Positions 9,060 to 17,401 of a stretch of DNA of 64,000 bases are shown piece after piece. A program made the position numbers and the translations under genes. The notes under the pieces were generated by a model. The model was not told the origin of the DNA, did not search any database, and worked only from the letters and a program-made list of their open reading frames with translations. Every line of letters begins with the position of its first letter. Positions within the stretch are counted from its first letter, which is position 1. This stretch comes from Brevundimonas sp. 357. Lineage in GTDB: Bacteria > Pseudomonadota > Alphaproteobacteria > Caulobacterales > Caulobacteraceae. The DNA lies in NCBI RefSeq assembly GCF_003938605.1, contig NZ_RHWX01000003.1, forward strand, positions 124,001-188,000, given 5' to 3'.

Positions 9060-9779
9060 ATGCCGGACGCAGTGATCGCCATGTGGGGCTGGCTCGGCGC
9101 TGTCGCGCTGGCGGCTGGGGCGGCGGCCGTGCTGTCGCGCGGCAAGGTGCGCTGGGGCTGGCTGGCGGCGGGCCTATTGCTGATGGCGGTCTATGACGCC
9201 GTGCTGACGCGCGGCTATGGTCATATCCCGCTGGATTTCGGATCCTCGCGCTGGAACTGGGAGGGCAAGACGCTGGCCGTGCTGCTGTCGCTGGCGGTCG
9301 CCAGCCTGCCCGTCGTCGGATGGCGGCGCAGCGGCCTGACCCTGCATCAGGACCGGCAGGGGCTGAAGGGGGCGCTGATCCTATCGGGCCTGCTGGTCCT
9401 GCTGTTCCTCGGCTTGGCGATCTGGGCGCCGGGTGAAGCGTTCGACGCCGACAGCCTGGCCTTCCAACTGACCATGCCGGGGCTGGACGAGGAGATATTC
9501 TATCGCGGCGTGCTGCTGCTGATCTTGAACGAGGCGTTCGGGCGGCCGGTCCGCGTGCTGGGGGCGCCAATGGGTTGGGGCACCGTGCTGACCGCGCTGG
9601 CGTTCGGCCTGACCCACGCCCTGGGCTATCAGGACGGCGGCTTCACCTTCGACTGGGCGCCGATGGCGACGACGGGGCTGGCGGGCCTGTTGCTGGTCTG
9701 GCTGCGTGAAAAGACCGGCAGCGTACTGCTGCCGGTCCTGCTGCATAACTACGGCAACGCCGTCTTCATGCTGATCTGA
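9060..9779 (+). CDS. CPBP family intramembrane metalloprotease
   Basis: The 239-residue protein is almost entirely membrane-embedded, with about seven or eight hydrophobic segments. It has the CPBP (Abi, Rce1-type) motifs: EExxxR in LDEEIFYRG (about residue 143) and a conserved His in AFGLTHALGY (about residue 184). A final segment ends in LLHNYGNAVFML, also typical of the family. Bacterial members are linked to bacteriocin self-immunity or membrane protein processing, but the substrate here is unknown. A strong GGGGGAGGG ribosome-binding site fixes the start. It is convergent with hslO, only 4 bp apart. Confidence 0.88.
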   Translation: MPDAVIAMWGWLGAVALAAGAAAVLSRGKVRWGWLAAGLLLMAVYDAVLTRGYGHIPLDFGSSRWNWEGKTLAVLLSLAVASLPVVGWRRSGLTLHQDRQGLKGALILSGLLVLLFLGLAIWAPGEAFDADSLAFQLTMPGLDEEIFYRGVLLLILNEAFGRPVRVLGAPMGWGTVLTALAFGLTHALGYQDGGFTFDWAPMATTGLAGLLLVWLREKTGSVLLPVLLHNYGNAVFMLI

Positions 9780-9783
9780 GGGA

Positions 9784-10716
9784 TCAGGCCTCGGCCGTTT
9801 CCAGCTCGGTCGGGTCGATCTCATAGGCGGTCGAGCAGTATTCGCATGTCACGCGGATCTTGCCGTCGTCCTCGACCATTTCGGCGCGTTCTTCCGCCGG
9901 GAAGGACTGCAGCACGCCGGCGATGCGGTCCTTCGAGCAGCGGCAGACAGCGGCCAGGGTCTTGGCGCCTTCCAGCCGCACGCCGTCCTCGTGGAACAGG
10001 CGATACAGCAGGGTCTCGGCGCTGATGGTCGGGTCGATCAGCTCGTCGTCGCCCAGGGTGGCGAACAGGGCGCGGGTGCGCTCCCACACTTCTTCGGTCG
10101 AGCCGCGCGACTCGTCGCCGGCGATGACCTGGATCATCGCCCCGCCCGCGCGCCATGTGCGGCCCGCGTCGGTTTCGACCTCGCCGACGGCCAGGCGCAC
10201 CTTGGTCGGCACCTGTTCGGACTGGGAGAAGTAGTGTTCGGCGCACAGCGACAGGCTCTCGCCCTCGATGGGGGTCACGCCCTGGGTGCGTTCGAAGTCG
10301 GCGCCGCGATCCACCGTCATGATGAAGACGCCGCCGCCCAGAAGGGTCTTGGCCCCCGGACGGGCGAAGCCTTCGGACGCCTTGGCCACTTCTTCCGGGT
10401 CGAACCGGCAAAAGCCGCGCAGATGGCCGTCCGTGCCGTAGTCGGCGACGACGTAGCGCACCGGGCCGTCGCCCTGGGCCTGAACGATCAGGCGGCCGTC
10501 GAACTTCAGCGCCGAGCCGACGATGGCGGCCAGCACGCAGGCCTCGCCCAGCAGGGCGGCGACCGGTTCGGGATAGGCGTGGGCCGACAGGATCTTGTCG
10601 ACCGCTTCGCCCAGGCGGACCAGGCGGCCGCGCACCGGCCAGCCTTCGATCTGGAAGGCGGCGGCGAAGTCGTCCGTCGGAGCGGCGATGGGGGCGTCGG
10701 GCGCGTGATCGGTCAC
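9784..10716 (-). CDS. hslO: Redox-regulated chaperone Hsp33
   Basis: Hsp33 is a cytoplasmic holdase switched on by oxidation, which releases zinc and forms disulfides. The C-terminal zinc-switch cysteines are visible as CRC near residue 270 and CEYC about 30 residues later. The central region has the family pattern DGPVRYVVADYGTDGHLRG. A GTG start at 10716 with AGGA about 10 nt upstream gives 310 residues. An ATG at 10755 and one further upstream would add a basic, poorly conserved leader without a good ribosome-binding site, so they were not chosen. Confidence 0.92.
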   Translation of the reverse strand: MTDHAPDAPIAAPTDDFAAAFQIEGWPVRGRLVRLGEAVDKILSAHAYPEPVAALLGEACVLAAIVGSALKFDGRLIVQAQGDGPVRYVVADYGTDGHLRGFCRFDPEEVAKASEGFARPGAKTLLGGGVFIMTVDRGADFERTQGVTPIEGESLSLCAEHYFSQSEQVPTKVRLAVGEVETDAGRTWRAGGAMIQVIAGDESRGSTEEVWERTRALFATLGDDELIDPTISAETLLYRLFHEDGVRLEGAKTLAAVCRCSKDRIAGVLQSFPAEERAEMVEDDGKIRVTCEYCSTAYEIDPTELETAEA

Positions 10717-10915
10717 GGCGTGAAATCCTGAAAACTGTCGGAAGCGGCGCAACATAGGGAGCCGAAGCCCGCTTGGTAAGGGGAGGGCGTGTCGCCCGCG
10801 CCACGAGCGAGCGCGGTTCGACAGGCTTGACCGGGACAAGGGAACCCTTTGTGCTGAAGCTCGCTCCCTTAGCTGAAATCCGCTTCCTTCCCCATCCGCT
10901 TACAAGAGGTCTGAC

Positions 10916-11446
10916 ATGATGGATCGTGAGTTCAACGTCGTGGACGAGGTCCGCAAGCACCCAGGCGTCGTGGCGGGCGTCGTGGCCGTCCTGGCGGGCG
11001 TGGGCATGGCGACCATCCTGCTGAACCAGCGCTCCGGCCCGACCCGCTATGAGCGGATCAAGACGCGCATTGACCCGCGCGGCTGGTTCGACGCCGAGGC
11101 CTTGCGTCACCGCTTTGACGACATTGCGCGCGGCGTGCGTCATGGGGCGGACGACCTGACCCATCGCGCGGCCGACCTGGGCGACTACGCTCATGAACGG
11201 GCCGGACGTTTCGGCGCCGACGCCCGCGATCGGGCCGACCAATGGTATCGCCGGGCCAGGAAGGAATCGCGCCGTCCGATGCGCCGCTACACCAAGCAGG
11301 CGCGCCGCTATGCCGAGGACGCCGGCGACTTCGCCCGCGATCACGCCAAGGAAGGCGGCGCCCTTCTGGCCGTGGCCACCATCGCCGCAATGATCGGCGC
11401 GGCGGCCCTGGAAAGCCGCCGCCGGGGCGGAAACGGCGGCCGCTGA
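10916..11446 (+). CDS. Small membrane protein with charged helical middle region
   Basis: The 176-residue protein has a hydrophobic segment at about residues 18-37 and another near the C-terminus (about 149-166). Between them is a long Arg/Asp/Ala-rich helical stretch with repeated RHRFDD, ADDLTHRAADLGD and ARDRADQWYRRARKE patterns. This layout resembles YtxH/DUF883-like stress or ribosome-associated membrane proteins, but no family is recognised with confidence. Two ATGs stand in tandem at the start, preceded by AGAGGT. A good terminator follows. Confidence 0.7.
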   Translation: MMDREFNVVDEVRKHPGVVAGVVAVLAGVGMATILLNQRSGPTRYERIKTRIDPRGWFDAEALRHRFDDIARGVRHGADDLTHRAADLGDYAHERAGRFGADARDRADQWYRRARKESRRPMRRYTKQARRYAEDAGDFARDHAKEGGALLAVATIAAMIGAAALESRRRGGNGGR

Positions 11447-11484
11447 GCCGGTTTTCAGCGGCAAATAGAAAAATCATGCGGAAA

Positions 11485-11507
11485 GGGGTGCTGAGGCGCC
11501 CCTTTTT
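11485..11507 (+). terminator. Rho-independent terminator
   Basis: A 7-bp stem GGGGTGC/GCGCCCC with one G-U pair and the loop TGAG is followed directly by TTTTT. It lies 38 bp after the small membrane protein gene and 36 bp before the SerB-SerA fusion, so it separates the two transcripts. Confidence 0.85.
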
Positions 11508-11543
11508 ATTGCTGCGGGTGCGAAGAAGGTCTAGAGCCCGCGC

Positions 11544-13433
11544 ATGATCTCGCCCGTCTTCATCTTCGACTTCGATTCCACCCTGGTTCGCATCGAAACG
11601 CTGGAGGCGCTGGCCGATCTGGCGCTGAAGGACGCGCCGGACGCCGCCGAGCGCAAGGCCCGGATCGCGGCCCTGACCGACGACGCCATGAACGGCCGCA
11701 TCGGCTTCGGCGAGGCGCTGAAGCAGCGGCTGGACCTGCTGGCTCTGCGCCGTGAACACGTCGAGACTCTGACCGATCGCATCCTGGACGAGGCGACGGT
11801 CTCCATTCGCCGCAACGTCGACTTCTTCCAGCGCAACGCCGAGCGCATCTACATCCTGTCGGGCGGCTTCCGCGAGGTGATCGCCCCCCTGGCCGAGCGG
11901 CTGGGCGTGGCGTCCGATCATGTGCTGGCCAACGACCTGATCTATGACGATGAAGGCCGCGTGACGGGCGTGGACACAGCCAACCCGCTGTCGCGCGAGA
12001 ACGGCAAGCCTGAGGTCATCCGGGCGCTGAACCTGGAAGGGCCGGTAGTCATGGTCGGCGACGGCTGGACCGACGCCGAGGTCAAGATTCAGGGCGCGGC
12101 CGACCGCTTCTACGCCTTCACCGAGATCGTCAGCCGCGCCAAGGTGATTGAGGCCGCCGACGCCGTCGCCGCCTCTCTGGACGAGGTGCTGTACGCCGAG
12201 GGCGTGGCCGGACGCTGGTCCTATCCGCGCAACCGCATCCGCATGCTGCTGCTGGAGAACGTCCACCCCGCCGCGGTCGAGCGGCTGGAGGAGGCGGGCT
12301 ATACCGTCGAGACCATGAAGGGCGCGCTGGACGAGGCCGACCTGATCGAGGCGATCAAGGGCGTGCACGTGCTGGGCATCCGCTCCAAGACCAACGTCAG
12401 CCGCAAGGTGCTGGACGCGGCGGACCGGCTGATGGCCGTGGCGGCCTTCTGCATCGGCACCAATCAGGTCGATCTGGACGCGGCGGCGGACAAGGGCGTG
12501 GCGGTGTTCAACGCCCCCTATTCCAACACCCGCTCGGTGGTCGAACTGGCCATAGGCATGATGATCGTCCTGATGCGCGACGTGGCGGACAAGTCGCGCG
12601 AAATGCACAAGGGCGTGTGGAACAAGTCGGCCACGGGATCGCGCGAGGTGCGCGGCAAGACGCTGGGCATCGTCGGCTACGGCGCCATCGGCAGCCAGCT
12701 GTCGGTGCTGGCCGAAAACCTGGGCATGCGGGTACTGTTCTACGACCTGTCCGAGCGGTTGGCGCTGGGTAATGCGCGGCGGATGCGCTCGTTGGACGCC
12801 CTGCTGGCCGAGGCGGACGTGGTGACGCTGCACGTCGACGGCCGCAAGGAAAACACCGCCATCATCGGCGCTGACCAGTTCGCCAGGATGAAGCCGGGCG
12901 CCCTGTTCCTGAACCTGTCGCGTGGCCATGTGGTCGATGTGAACGCGATGGCGGCGGCGCTGAAATCTGGCCGTCTGGGCGGGGCGGCGGTCGACGTCTT
13001 CCCCGAGGAGCCGCGCACCAACGCCGACCCGTTCGACAGCCCTCTGGTCGGCCTGGACAAGACCATCCTGACCCCGCACATCGGCGGCTCGACCGAAGAG
13101 GCGCAGGAAGCCATCGCCGAGTTCGCGGCGGAGCGGCTGCTGGGCTATCTGAACCGGGGCGACACCACCTTCTGCGTCAACCTGCCCAACGTGCAGCTGG
13201 CCGAGGTGACGCGCGCGCACCGACTGCTGCACATCCACCGCAACCAGCCGGGCGTGCTGGCCGAACTGAACCGCGCCCTGTCGGATGCGGGGCTGAACAT
13301 TCTGGGCCAGCACCTGAAGACGGACGAGCGGACCGGCTATGTCATCACCGACGTGGACCGCGACTATGACCGCGAGGCGCTGACGGCGCTGAAGCAGCTT
13401 CCCGGCACGATCCGCTTCCGCCGGCTGCACTGA
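11544..13433 (+). CDS. Bifunctional phosphoserine phosphatase / D-3-phosphoglycerate dehydrogenase fusion (SerB-SerA)
   Basis: This 629-residue protein joins the first and last steps of serine synthesis from 3-phosphoglycerate. Residues 1 to about 215 are a HAD phosphatase of the SerB type: nucleophile Asp9 and Asp11 in FDFDST, the Ser of LSGGF and the metal-binding GDGWTD. Residues from about 230 are PGDH: the Rossmann loop GYGAIGSQL (about 377), the catalytic Arg in LNLSRG (about 458), Glu in FPEEP (about 487) and His in TPHIGGST (about 512). The C-terminal 80 residues fit an ACT domain, probably for serine feedback. The transaminase SerC is not in the window. Similar fusions occur in some Bacteroidetes; which reactions this one performs is inferred from intact motifs. 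Confidence 0.93.
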   Translation: MISPVFIFDFDSTLVRIETLEALADLALKDAPDAAERKARIAALTDDAMNGRIGFGEALKQRLDLLALRREHVETLTDRILDEATVSIRRNVDFFQRNAERIYILSGGFREVIAPLAERLGVASDHVLANDLIYDDEGRVTGVDTANPLSRENGKPEVIRALNLEGPVVMVGDGWTDAEVKIQGAADRFYAFTEIVSRAKVIEAADAVAASLDEVLYAEGVAGRWSYPRNRIRMLLLENVHPAAVERLEEAGYTVETMKGALDEADLIEAIKGVHVLGIRSKTNVSRKVLDAADRLMAVAAFCIGTNQVDLDAAADKGVAVFNAPYSNTRSVVELAIGMMIVLMRDVADKSREMHKGVWNKSATGSREVRGKTLGIVGYGAIGSQLSVLAENLGMRVLFYDLSERLALGNARRMRSLDALLAEADVVTLHVDGRKENTAIIGADQFARMKPGALFLNLSRGHVVDVNAMAAALKSGRLGGAAVDVFPEEPRTNADPFDSPLVGLDKTILTPHIGGSTEEAQEAIAEFAAERLLGYLNRGDTTFCVNLPNVQLAEVTRAHRLLHIHRNQPGVLAELNRALSDAGLNILGQHLKTDERTGYVITDVDRDYDREALTALKQLPGTIRFRRLH

Positions 13434-13532
13434 TCGTCGATCACCTTCCGTCACGTCATCTTGCGTCCTGAGAAAAGCGGCGCAGAGTGGCGGGTAACGA
13501 CCGCATACGGACGGTCGATGGGAGGGAAATCG

Positions 13533-15335
13533 ATGTCTCGTCTTCTTCGCGGAGCGGCGCTGGCCGCTCTGAGTCTGGCCGCCGTATCCGCCGCCGGGGC
13601 CGCGTCGGCCCAGAGCTACAACCGTCTGGTGGTGTTCGGCGACAGCCTGTCGGACAACGGCAACCTGTATCTGGCGACGGGCGGATCGACCCCGACCTCG
13701 CCGCCCTATGGCGCGGGGCGATTCTCCAACGGGCCTGTGTTCACTGAGAGGCTGGGCTTCACCGCCGCCAACTTCATGGGGCCGGTGACGGGCAGCATCA
13801 ACTACGCTTTCGGCGGCGCGCGCACCGATAGCCAGGCCCAGCCGCTGGGGATGCGGCTGCAACTGGCCCAGTACCAGCAGCGCGGCGGAACTTTCGGCGC
13901 CAATGACCTGGTCAGCGTGCTGGGCGGGGCGAACAACATCTTTCAGGGACTGCCGGCGGCGGGGGTCTCGACCAATCCCACGGCGAGCATCACGCCGGTG
14001 GCGCAGAGCGCCGCAGCCGACATCAACTTCATCGTCAACGGCATCGCCCAGGCAGGTGCGGGTACAGTGCTGGTCACGAACCTGCCGAAGCTGAGCCTGA
14101 CGCCGCAGTTCCGCGGCACAGCGGCCGCGCCGCTGGCCGACTTCGCCGTCACCACCTTCAACGGCGCCCTGTTGACCGGGCTGAACACGACGGCGGCGGC
14201 GCGGCCAGGGACGAACATCATCCTGATGGACCTGTTCAAGGTCGGGGACGTGATCGCCAACAACCCAAGCGCCTTCGGCGTGTCGAACGTGACCCAGGCC
14301 TGCTTCAACGGCGTGACGCTGTGCTCCAACCCGGACGACTACTTCTATTTCGACGGGGTTCACCCGACGGCCAAGGGGCATGCGGTGATCGCGCGTCTGG
14401 CGAACGACTACCTCTACTACGGCGATCTGGGCAGCCAGACGGCGGTGCTGGGCGAGACGGCCTGGCGTCACCGCGAGGACGCGCTGGATGGCTCGACCGC
14501 CGCCCTGTCGGGACGTGAGGCGTGGACAGGGGGAACCTCGATCTCGGTCGAGGGGCTGGCGGACAAGACCGAGACCGACGCCCGCGGCGCCATCGGCGAA
14601 GCGACTTCCGACGGCTATGGCGTGCGCATCGCCCTGGAGTCGGGGACCGAAGCCTTGCGCTTCGGCCTGGCCGGCTCTTACCGCAACGCCGATGTGGACG
14701 CGGGCGCCCTGCGCGCCGACGTCGACAGCTTCGGGCTGGATGTCTACGGCGGCTGGCGCTCGGGCGACCTGTTCGTCAATGCGGCGGCGGGCGTGGCCCA
14801 GGACGATTTCAACGACATCAACCGCCTGACCAGCCTGGCGCCGGTCGTCCACAGCGGTTCGACGCGCGGCGTCTCGACGGGCGCGCGGCTGCAGGGCGGC
14901 ATGTGGTTCGATTTGGGCGGTTTCGCCCTGTCGCCGCGCGCGGCGGTGGCCTGGATCAACGCCGACGTGGACGGCTTCAGCGAGCAGGGACCGGCGGCGC
15001 AGTACGCCTATGCCGACCGTTCGGTGCAGGCGACGACGGCTGAGATCGCCCTGCGCGCGGAGGGCGGGACCGAGCGGGTCCGCTTCTACGCCGAAGGCGG
15101 TTACCGCGACACGCTGAGCGATGACAGCGACGCCGTGCGCACGGGCATCCTGGGCAACCCGGCCCAGATTCTGGCCCGCGACGTGGATCTGCCGTTCGGC
15201 GGGCAGGTGCTGGCCGCCGCCGGGATCGAGGGCACGGTCATGGAGCGGCTGAAGGTGTCGATCGGCTACAAGGGCCGCTTCGGCGACCATGCCGACAGCC
15301 ATATGGCGGCGGTGAAACTGAGCCTGCCGCTGTAG
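13533..15335 (+). CDS. GDSL-type autotransporter esterase/lipase
   Basis: The 600-residue protein has a signal peptide of about 27 residues ending ASA-QS. A passenger GDSL hydrolase domain follows, with block I FGDSLSDNGN, the GGANN oxyanion block and the Asp/His block FDGVHPTAKGH near residue 275. From about residue 330 to the end, alternating hydrophobic strands and the terminal KLSLPL match an autotransporter beta-barrel, so the esterase is probably displayed on the outer membrane, as in EstA/EstB proteins. The ATG at 13533, 6 nt after GGGAGGG, was chosen over an upstream in-frame ATG that would put 24 charged residues before the signal peptide. Confidence 0.92.
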   Translation: MSRLLRGAALAALSLAAVSAAGAASAQSYNRLVVFGDSLSDNGNLYLATGGSTPTSPPYGAGRFSNGPVFTERLGFTAANFMGPVTGSINYAFGGARTDSQAQPLGMRLQLAQYQQRGGTFGANDLVSVLGGANNIFQGLPAAGVSTNPTASITPVAQSAAADINFIVNGIAQAGAGTVLVTNLPKLSLTPQFRGTAAAPLADFAVTTFNGALLTGLNTTAAARPGTNIILMDLFKVGDVIANNPSAFGVSNVTQACFNGVTLCSNPDDYFYFDGVHPTAKGHAVIARLANDYLYYGDLGSQTAVLGETAWRHREDALDGSTAALSGREAWTGGTSISVEGLADKTETDARGAIGEATSDGYGVRIALESGTEALRFGLAGSYRNADVDAGALRADVDSFGLDVYGGWRSGDLFVNAAAGVAQDDFNDINRLTSLAPVVHSGSTRGVSTGARLQGGMWFDLGGFALSPRAAVAWINADVDGFSEQGPAAQYAYADRSVQATTAEIALRAEGGTERVRFYAEGGYRDTLSDDSDAVRTGILGNPAQILARDVDLPFGGQVLAAAGIEGTVMERLKVSIGYKGRFGDHADSHMAAVKLSLPL

Positions 15336-15529
15336 ATCTTGAAACGAAGGTTTCCGAGGTGCGACCCCGTGTCGCCCTCGGAGCGCCCCATTCATGTCCC
15401 GGTGAAATTGCAAAAGACGGTCAATTCCGGCCGTCGGCGACGTTGAATTTTCGCCATCCGCGCGCGTGTTTCGCGCCTTTCTGACGGCTCCTCCGCGCTG
15501 ACCAAGCGCTCAGAATGAGTCGTTAGAGT

Positions 15530-16156
15530 ATGCGTTTAGTTCCTCCGGCCGTGCGGCCGCATGTGATCCGTTTCGGCCAGACGGGCGTCCTGGCCGGTCT
15601 GGCGGTTCTGGCCATGGCTGCCGCGCCCGTCGGCATGATTTCCGGCGCGCCCGAGAAGGTCGTCGATATTTCGGCCCCTATCGCCCCGCCGGTGAAGGCG
15701 GTGGCTGAACCCGCCGGTCCGGTCACCCGCAAGATCGTCTTCGAGGCCCCGTTGAAGGGCTATCGCATCAACTCGCCCTTCGGCCTGCGCAAGCTGGCGA
15801 TTGAGGCCAAGGCGCGGGCGCACAAGGGCGTGGACATCGCCGCCCCGACCGGCACCGGCGTCTTCGCCACGACCGAGGGCAAGGTGCTGCGCGCGGGTTA
15901 TCAGGCGGGCGGCTACGGCAACTTCATCGAGATGCAGCACCCCAACGGCATGACCAGCCTGTACGCCCACCTCAGCCGCATCGACGTTCACTCCGGCAAG
16001 ACGGTGACGGCGGGCGAGCGCATCGGCCTGGTCGGCTCGACCGGCTATTCGACCGGCCCCCACCTGCATTTCGAGGTGCGCCGCAACGGCGGCCAGATCG
16101 ACCCCGCCAAGATCGTCGGCCAGAGCTTCGACATCCGCGTGAAGGCCCCGGCCTGA
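15530..16156 (+). CDS. M23 family (LytM-like) peptidoglycan endopeptidase
   Basis: The 208-residue protein has an N-terminal membrane segment or signal anchor (about residues 20-38), a proline-rich linker, and a C-terminal peptidase M23 domain. The zinc ligands are intact: HxxxD in AHKGVDIAAPTG and HxH in GPHLHFEVRRNG, with the usual GYGNFIEMQH and LYAHLS strands between. It should act in the periplasm on peptidoglycan cross-links. The ribosome-binding site is weak. It is a single-gene unit followed by a long inverted repeat. Confidence 0.92.
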   Translation: MRLVPPAVRPHVIRFGQTGVLAGLAVLAMAAAPVGMISGAPEKVVDISAPIAPPVKAVAEPAGPVTRKIVFEAPLKGYRINSPFGLRKLAIEAKARAHKGVDIAAPTGTGVFATTEGKVLRAGYQAGGYGNFIEMQHPNGMTSLYAHLSRIDVHSGKTVTAGERIGLVGSTGYSTGPHLHFEVRRNGGQIDPAKIVGQSFDIRVKAPA

Positions 16157-16216
16157 GATGGGCGGGGCGTGCTTTCGCATTTTCGCGTCATTTCCGCTCC
16201 AAGGTTTCCCATTTCA

Positions 16217-16331
16217 CGTCATTCCCGGGCTTGTCCCGGGAATCCATAGCCTCGCCCGGTGTCGTCGTGACTCGGCGGCAACTCGCTAAAGCCTGAGCTT
16301 ATGGATCCCCGGGACAAGCCCGGGGATGACG
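16217..16331. repeat. Long inverted repeat element, copy 2 (32-bp arms)
   Basis: Arms at 16217-16248 and 16300-16331 are reverse complements with two mismatches; the spacer is 51 nt. The arm core CCCGGGCTTGTCCCGGG and outer GTCAT are shared with the copies at 8810 and 55579. The element fills the middle of the gap between the M23 peptidase gene and the ABC transporter operon; nothing else was recognised there. Confidence 0.9.
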
Positions 16332-16438
16332 AAAAAGCGGATTGTCGTTTCATGACCAAACCGTAATGTAAAATACCCTTTCCATTATCTGCGCGCTGTC
16401 GTTAGATTCGATCCTTGGGCTTTTTGCAGGGGGACCGA

Positions 16439-17401
16439 ATGGTCGCGGCGCTGACGCTGGACGGAATCAGTAAGAGATACGGCGGCTTTCAGGCCGTCTC
16501 CGACCTGAGTTTTCAGGTAGAGAAGGGCTCGATCTGCGGCTTCCTGGGGCCGAACGGGGCGGGCAAGACCTCGACCCTGCGGATGATTCTGGGGCTGCAA
16601 CCGGCCACCAGCGGCCGCATCGACATCCTGGGCGCGGACGACGGGCGCAAGGTGCGCGACCGGATCGGCTTCCTGCCCGAGGAGCGGGGCCTCTACAAGA
16701 AGATGACGCCGGTGGACGCCATCGCCTTCTTCGGCGGGCTGAAGGGCCTGCCCCTGCCCGAAGGCCGCCGTCGCGGCCGCGAGATGTTGGACCAGATGGG
16801 GCTGGGCGAGGCCAGCAAGAAAAAGATGAAGGAGCTGTCCAAGGGGATGGCCCAGAAGGTCCAGCTGATCGCCTCGGTGGTGCATCAGCCGGAGTTCGTG
16901 ATCCTGGACGAGCCGTTCTCGGGTCTCGATCCGATGAACCAGCAGGGGCTGGAGGCCATGATCCGCGCCCTGGCCGACAATGGGGCGACGGTGCTGTTCT
17001 CGACCCACGTCATGCAGCACGCCGAGCGCCTGTGCGACAAGGTGGTGCTGTTGGCCCGCGGCCGTAAGGCGTTCGAGGGCACGGTGGACGAGGCGCGGGC
17101 GACCTCGCCGCGCTTCCTGGAACTGGAAGGGGCGCTGGACCGCAACGCGGTCGCCGCTCTGCCAGGCGTCGGCGGCATCGAGGTTTTGGCTGAGGACGGT
17201 GCCGTCAGCACCCTGCGCGTCGGCCTGACGCCGGGAGCCGAGGCGCAAAGCGCCCTTCGCGCCGCCTTCCTGAGCGGGCTGGACGTGCGGCGGTTCCAGA
17301 TGAAGGAGCCGACCCTGCACGACGCCTTCATCGCCCTGACTGGGGATCATCCGGACGAAGACCAGTCCGTCTCCAAGACCGATAAAGCGGGAGCCGCCTG
17401 A
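16439..17401 (+). CDS. ABC transporter ATP-binding protein (NatA-like)
   Basis: The 320-residue ATPase has Walker A GPNGAGKT, signature LSKGMAQKV, Walker B FVILDEP with SGLDP, and switch His in FSTHVM. The C-terminal 90 residues form the DUF4162-type extension common in NatA and ABC-2 exporters. The ATG at 16439 follows AGGGGG and was chosen over an in-frame ATG 24 bp upstream. Its stop overlaps the permease start (TGATG), so the two subunits are co-translated. The substrate is unknown; sodium or drug export is known for relatives. Confidence 0.92.
   Translation: MVAALTLDGISKRYGGFQAVSDLSFQVEKGSICGFLGPNGAGKTSTLRMILGLQPATSGRIDILGADDGRKVRDRIGFLPEERGLYKKMTPVDAIAFFGGLKGLPLPEGRRRGREMLDQMGLGEASKKKMKELSKGMAQKVQLIASVVHQPEFVILDEPFSGLDPMNQQGLEAMIRALADNGATVLFSTHVMQHAERLCDKVVLLARGRKAFEGTVDEARATSPRFLELEGALDRNAVAALPGVGGIEVLAEDGAVSTLRVGLTPGAEAQSALRAAFLSGLDVRRFQMKEPTLHDAFIALTGDHPDEDQSVSKTDKAGAA

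Noticed and set aside
11058..15413. A 1451-codon open frame on the minus strand opposite the SerB-SerA fusion and the esterase
   Set aside because: It is antisense to two genes with complete active-site motifs. Its translation is rich in Arg, His, Gln and Gly with no family motif, a typical artefact of high GC and strong third-position bias.
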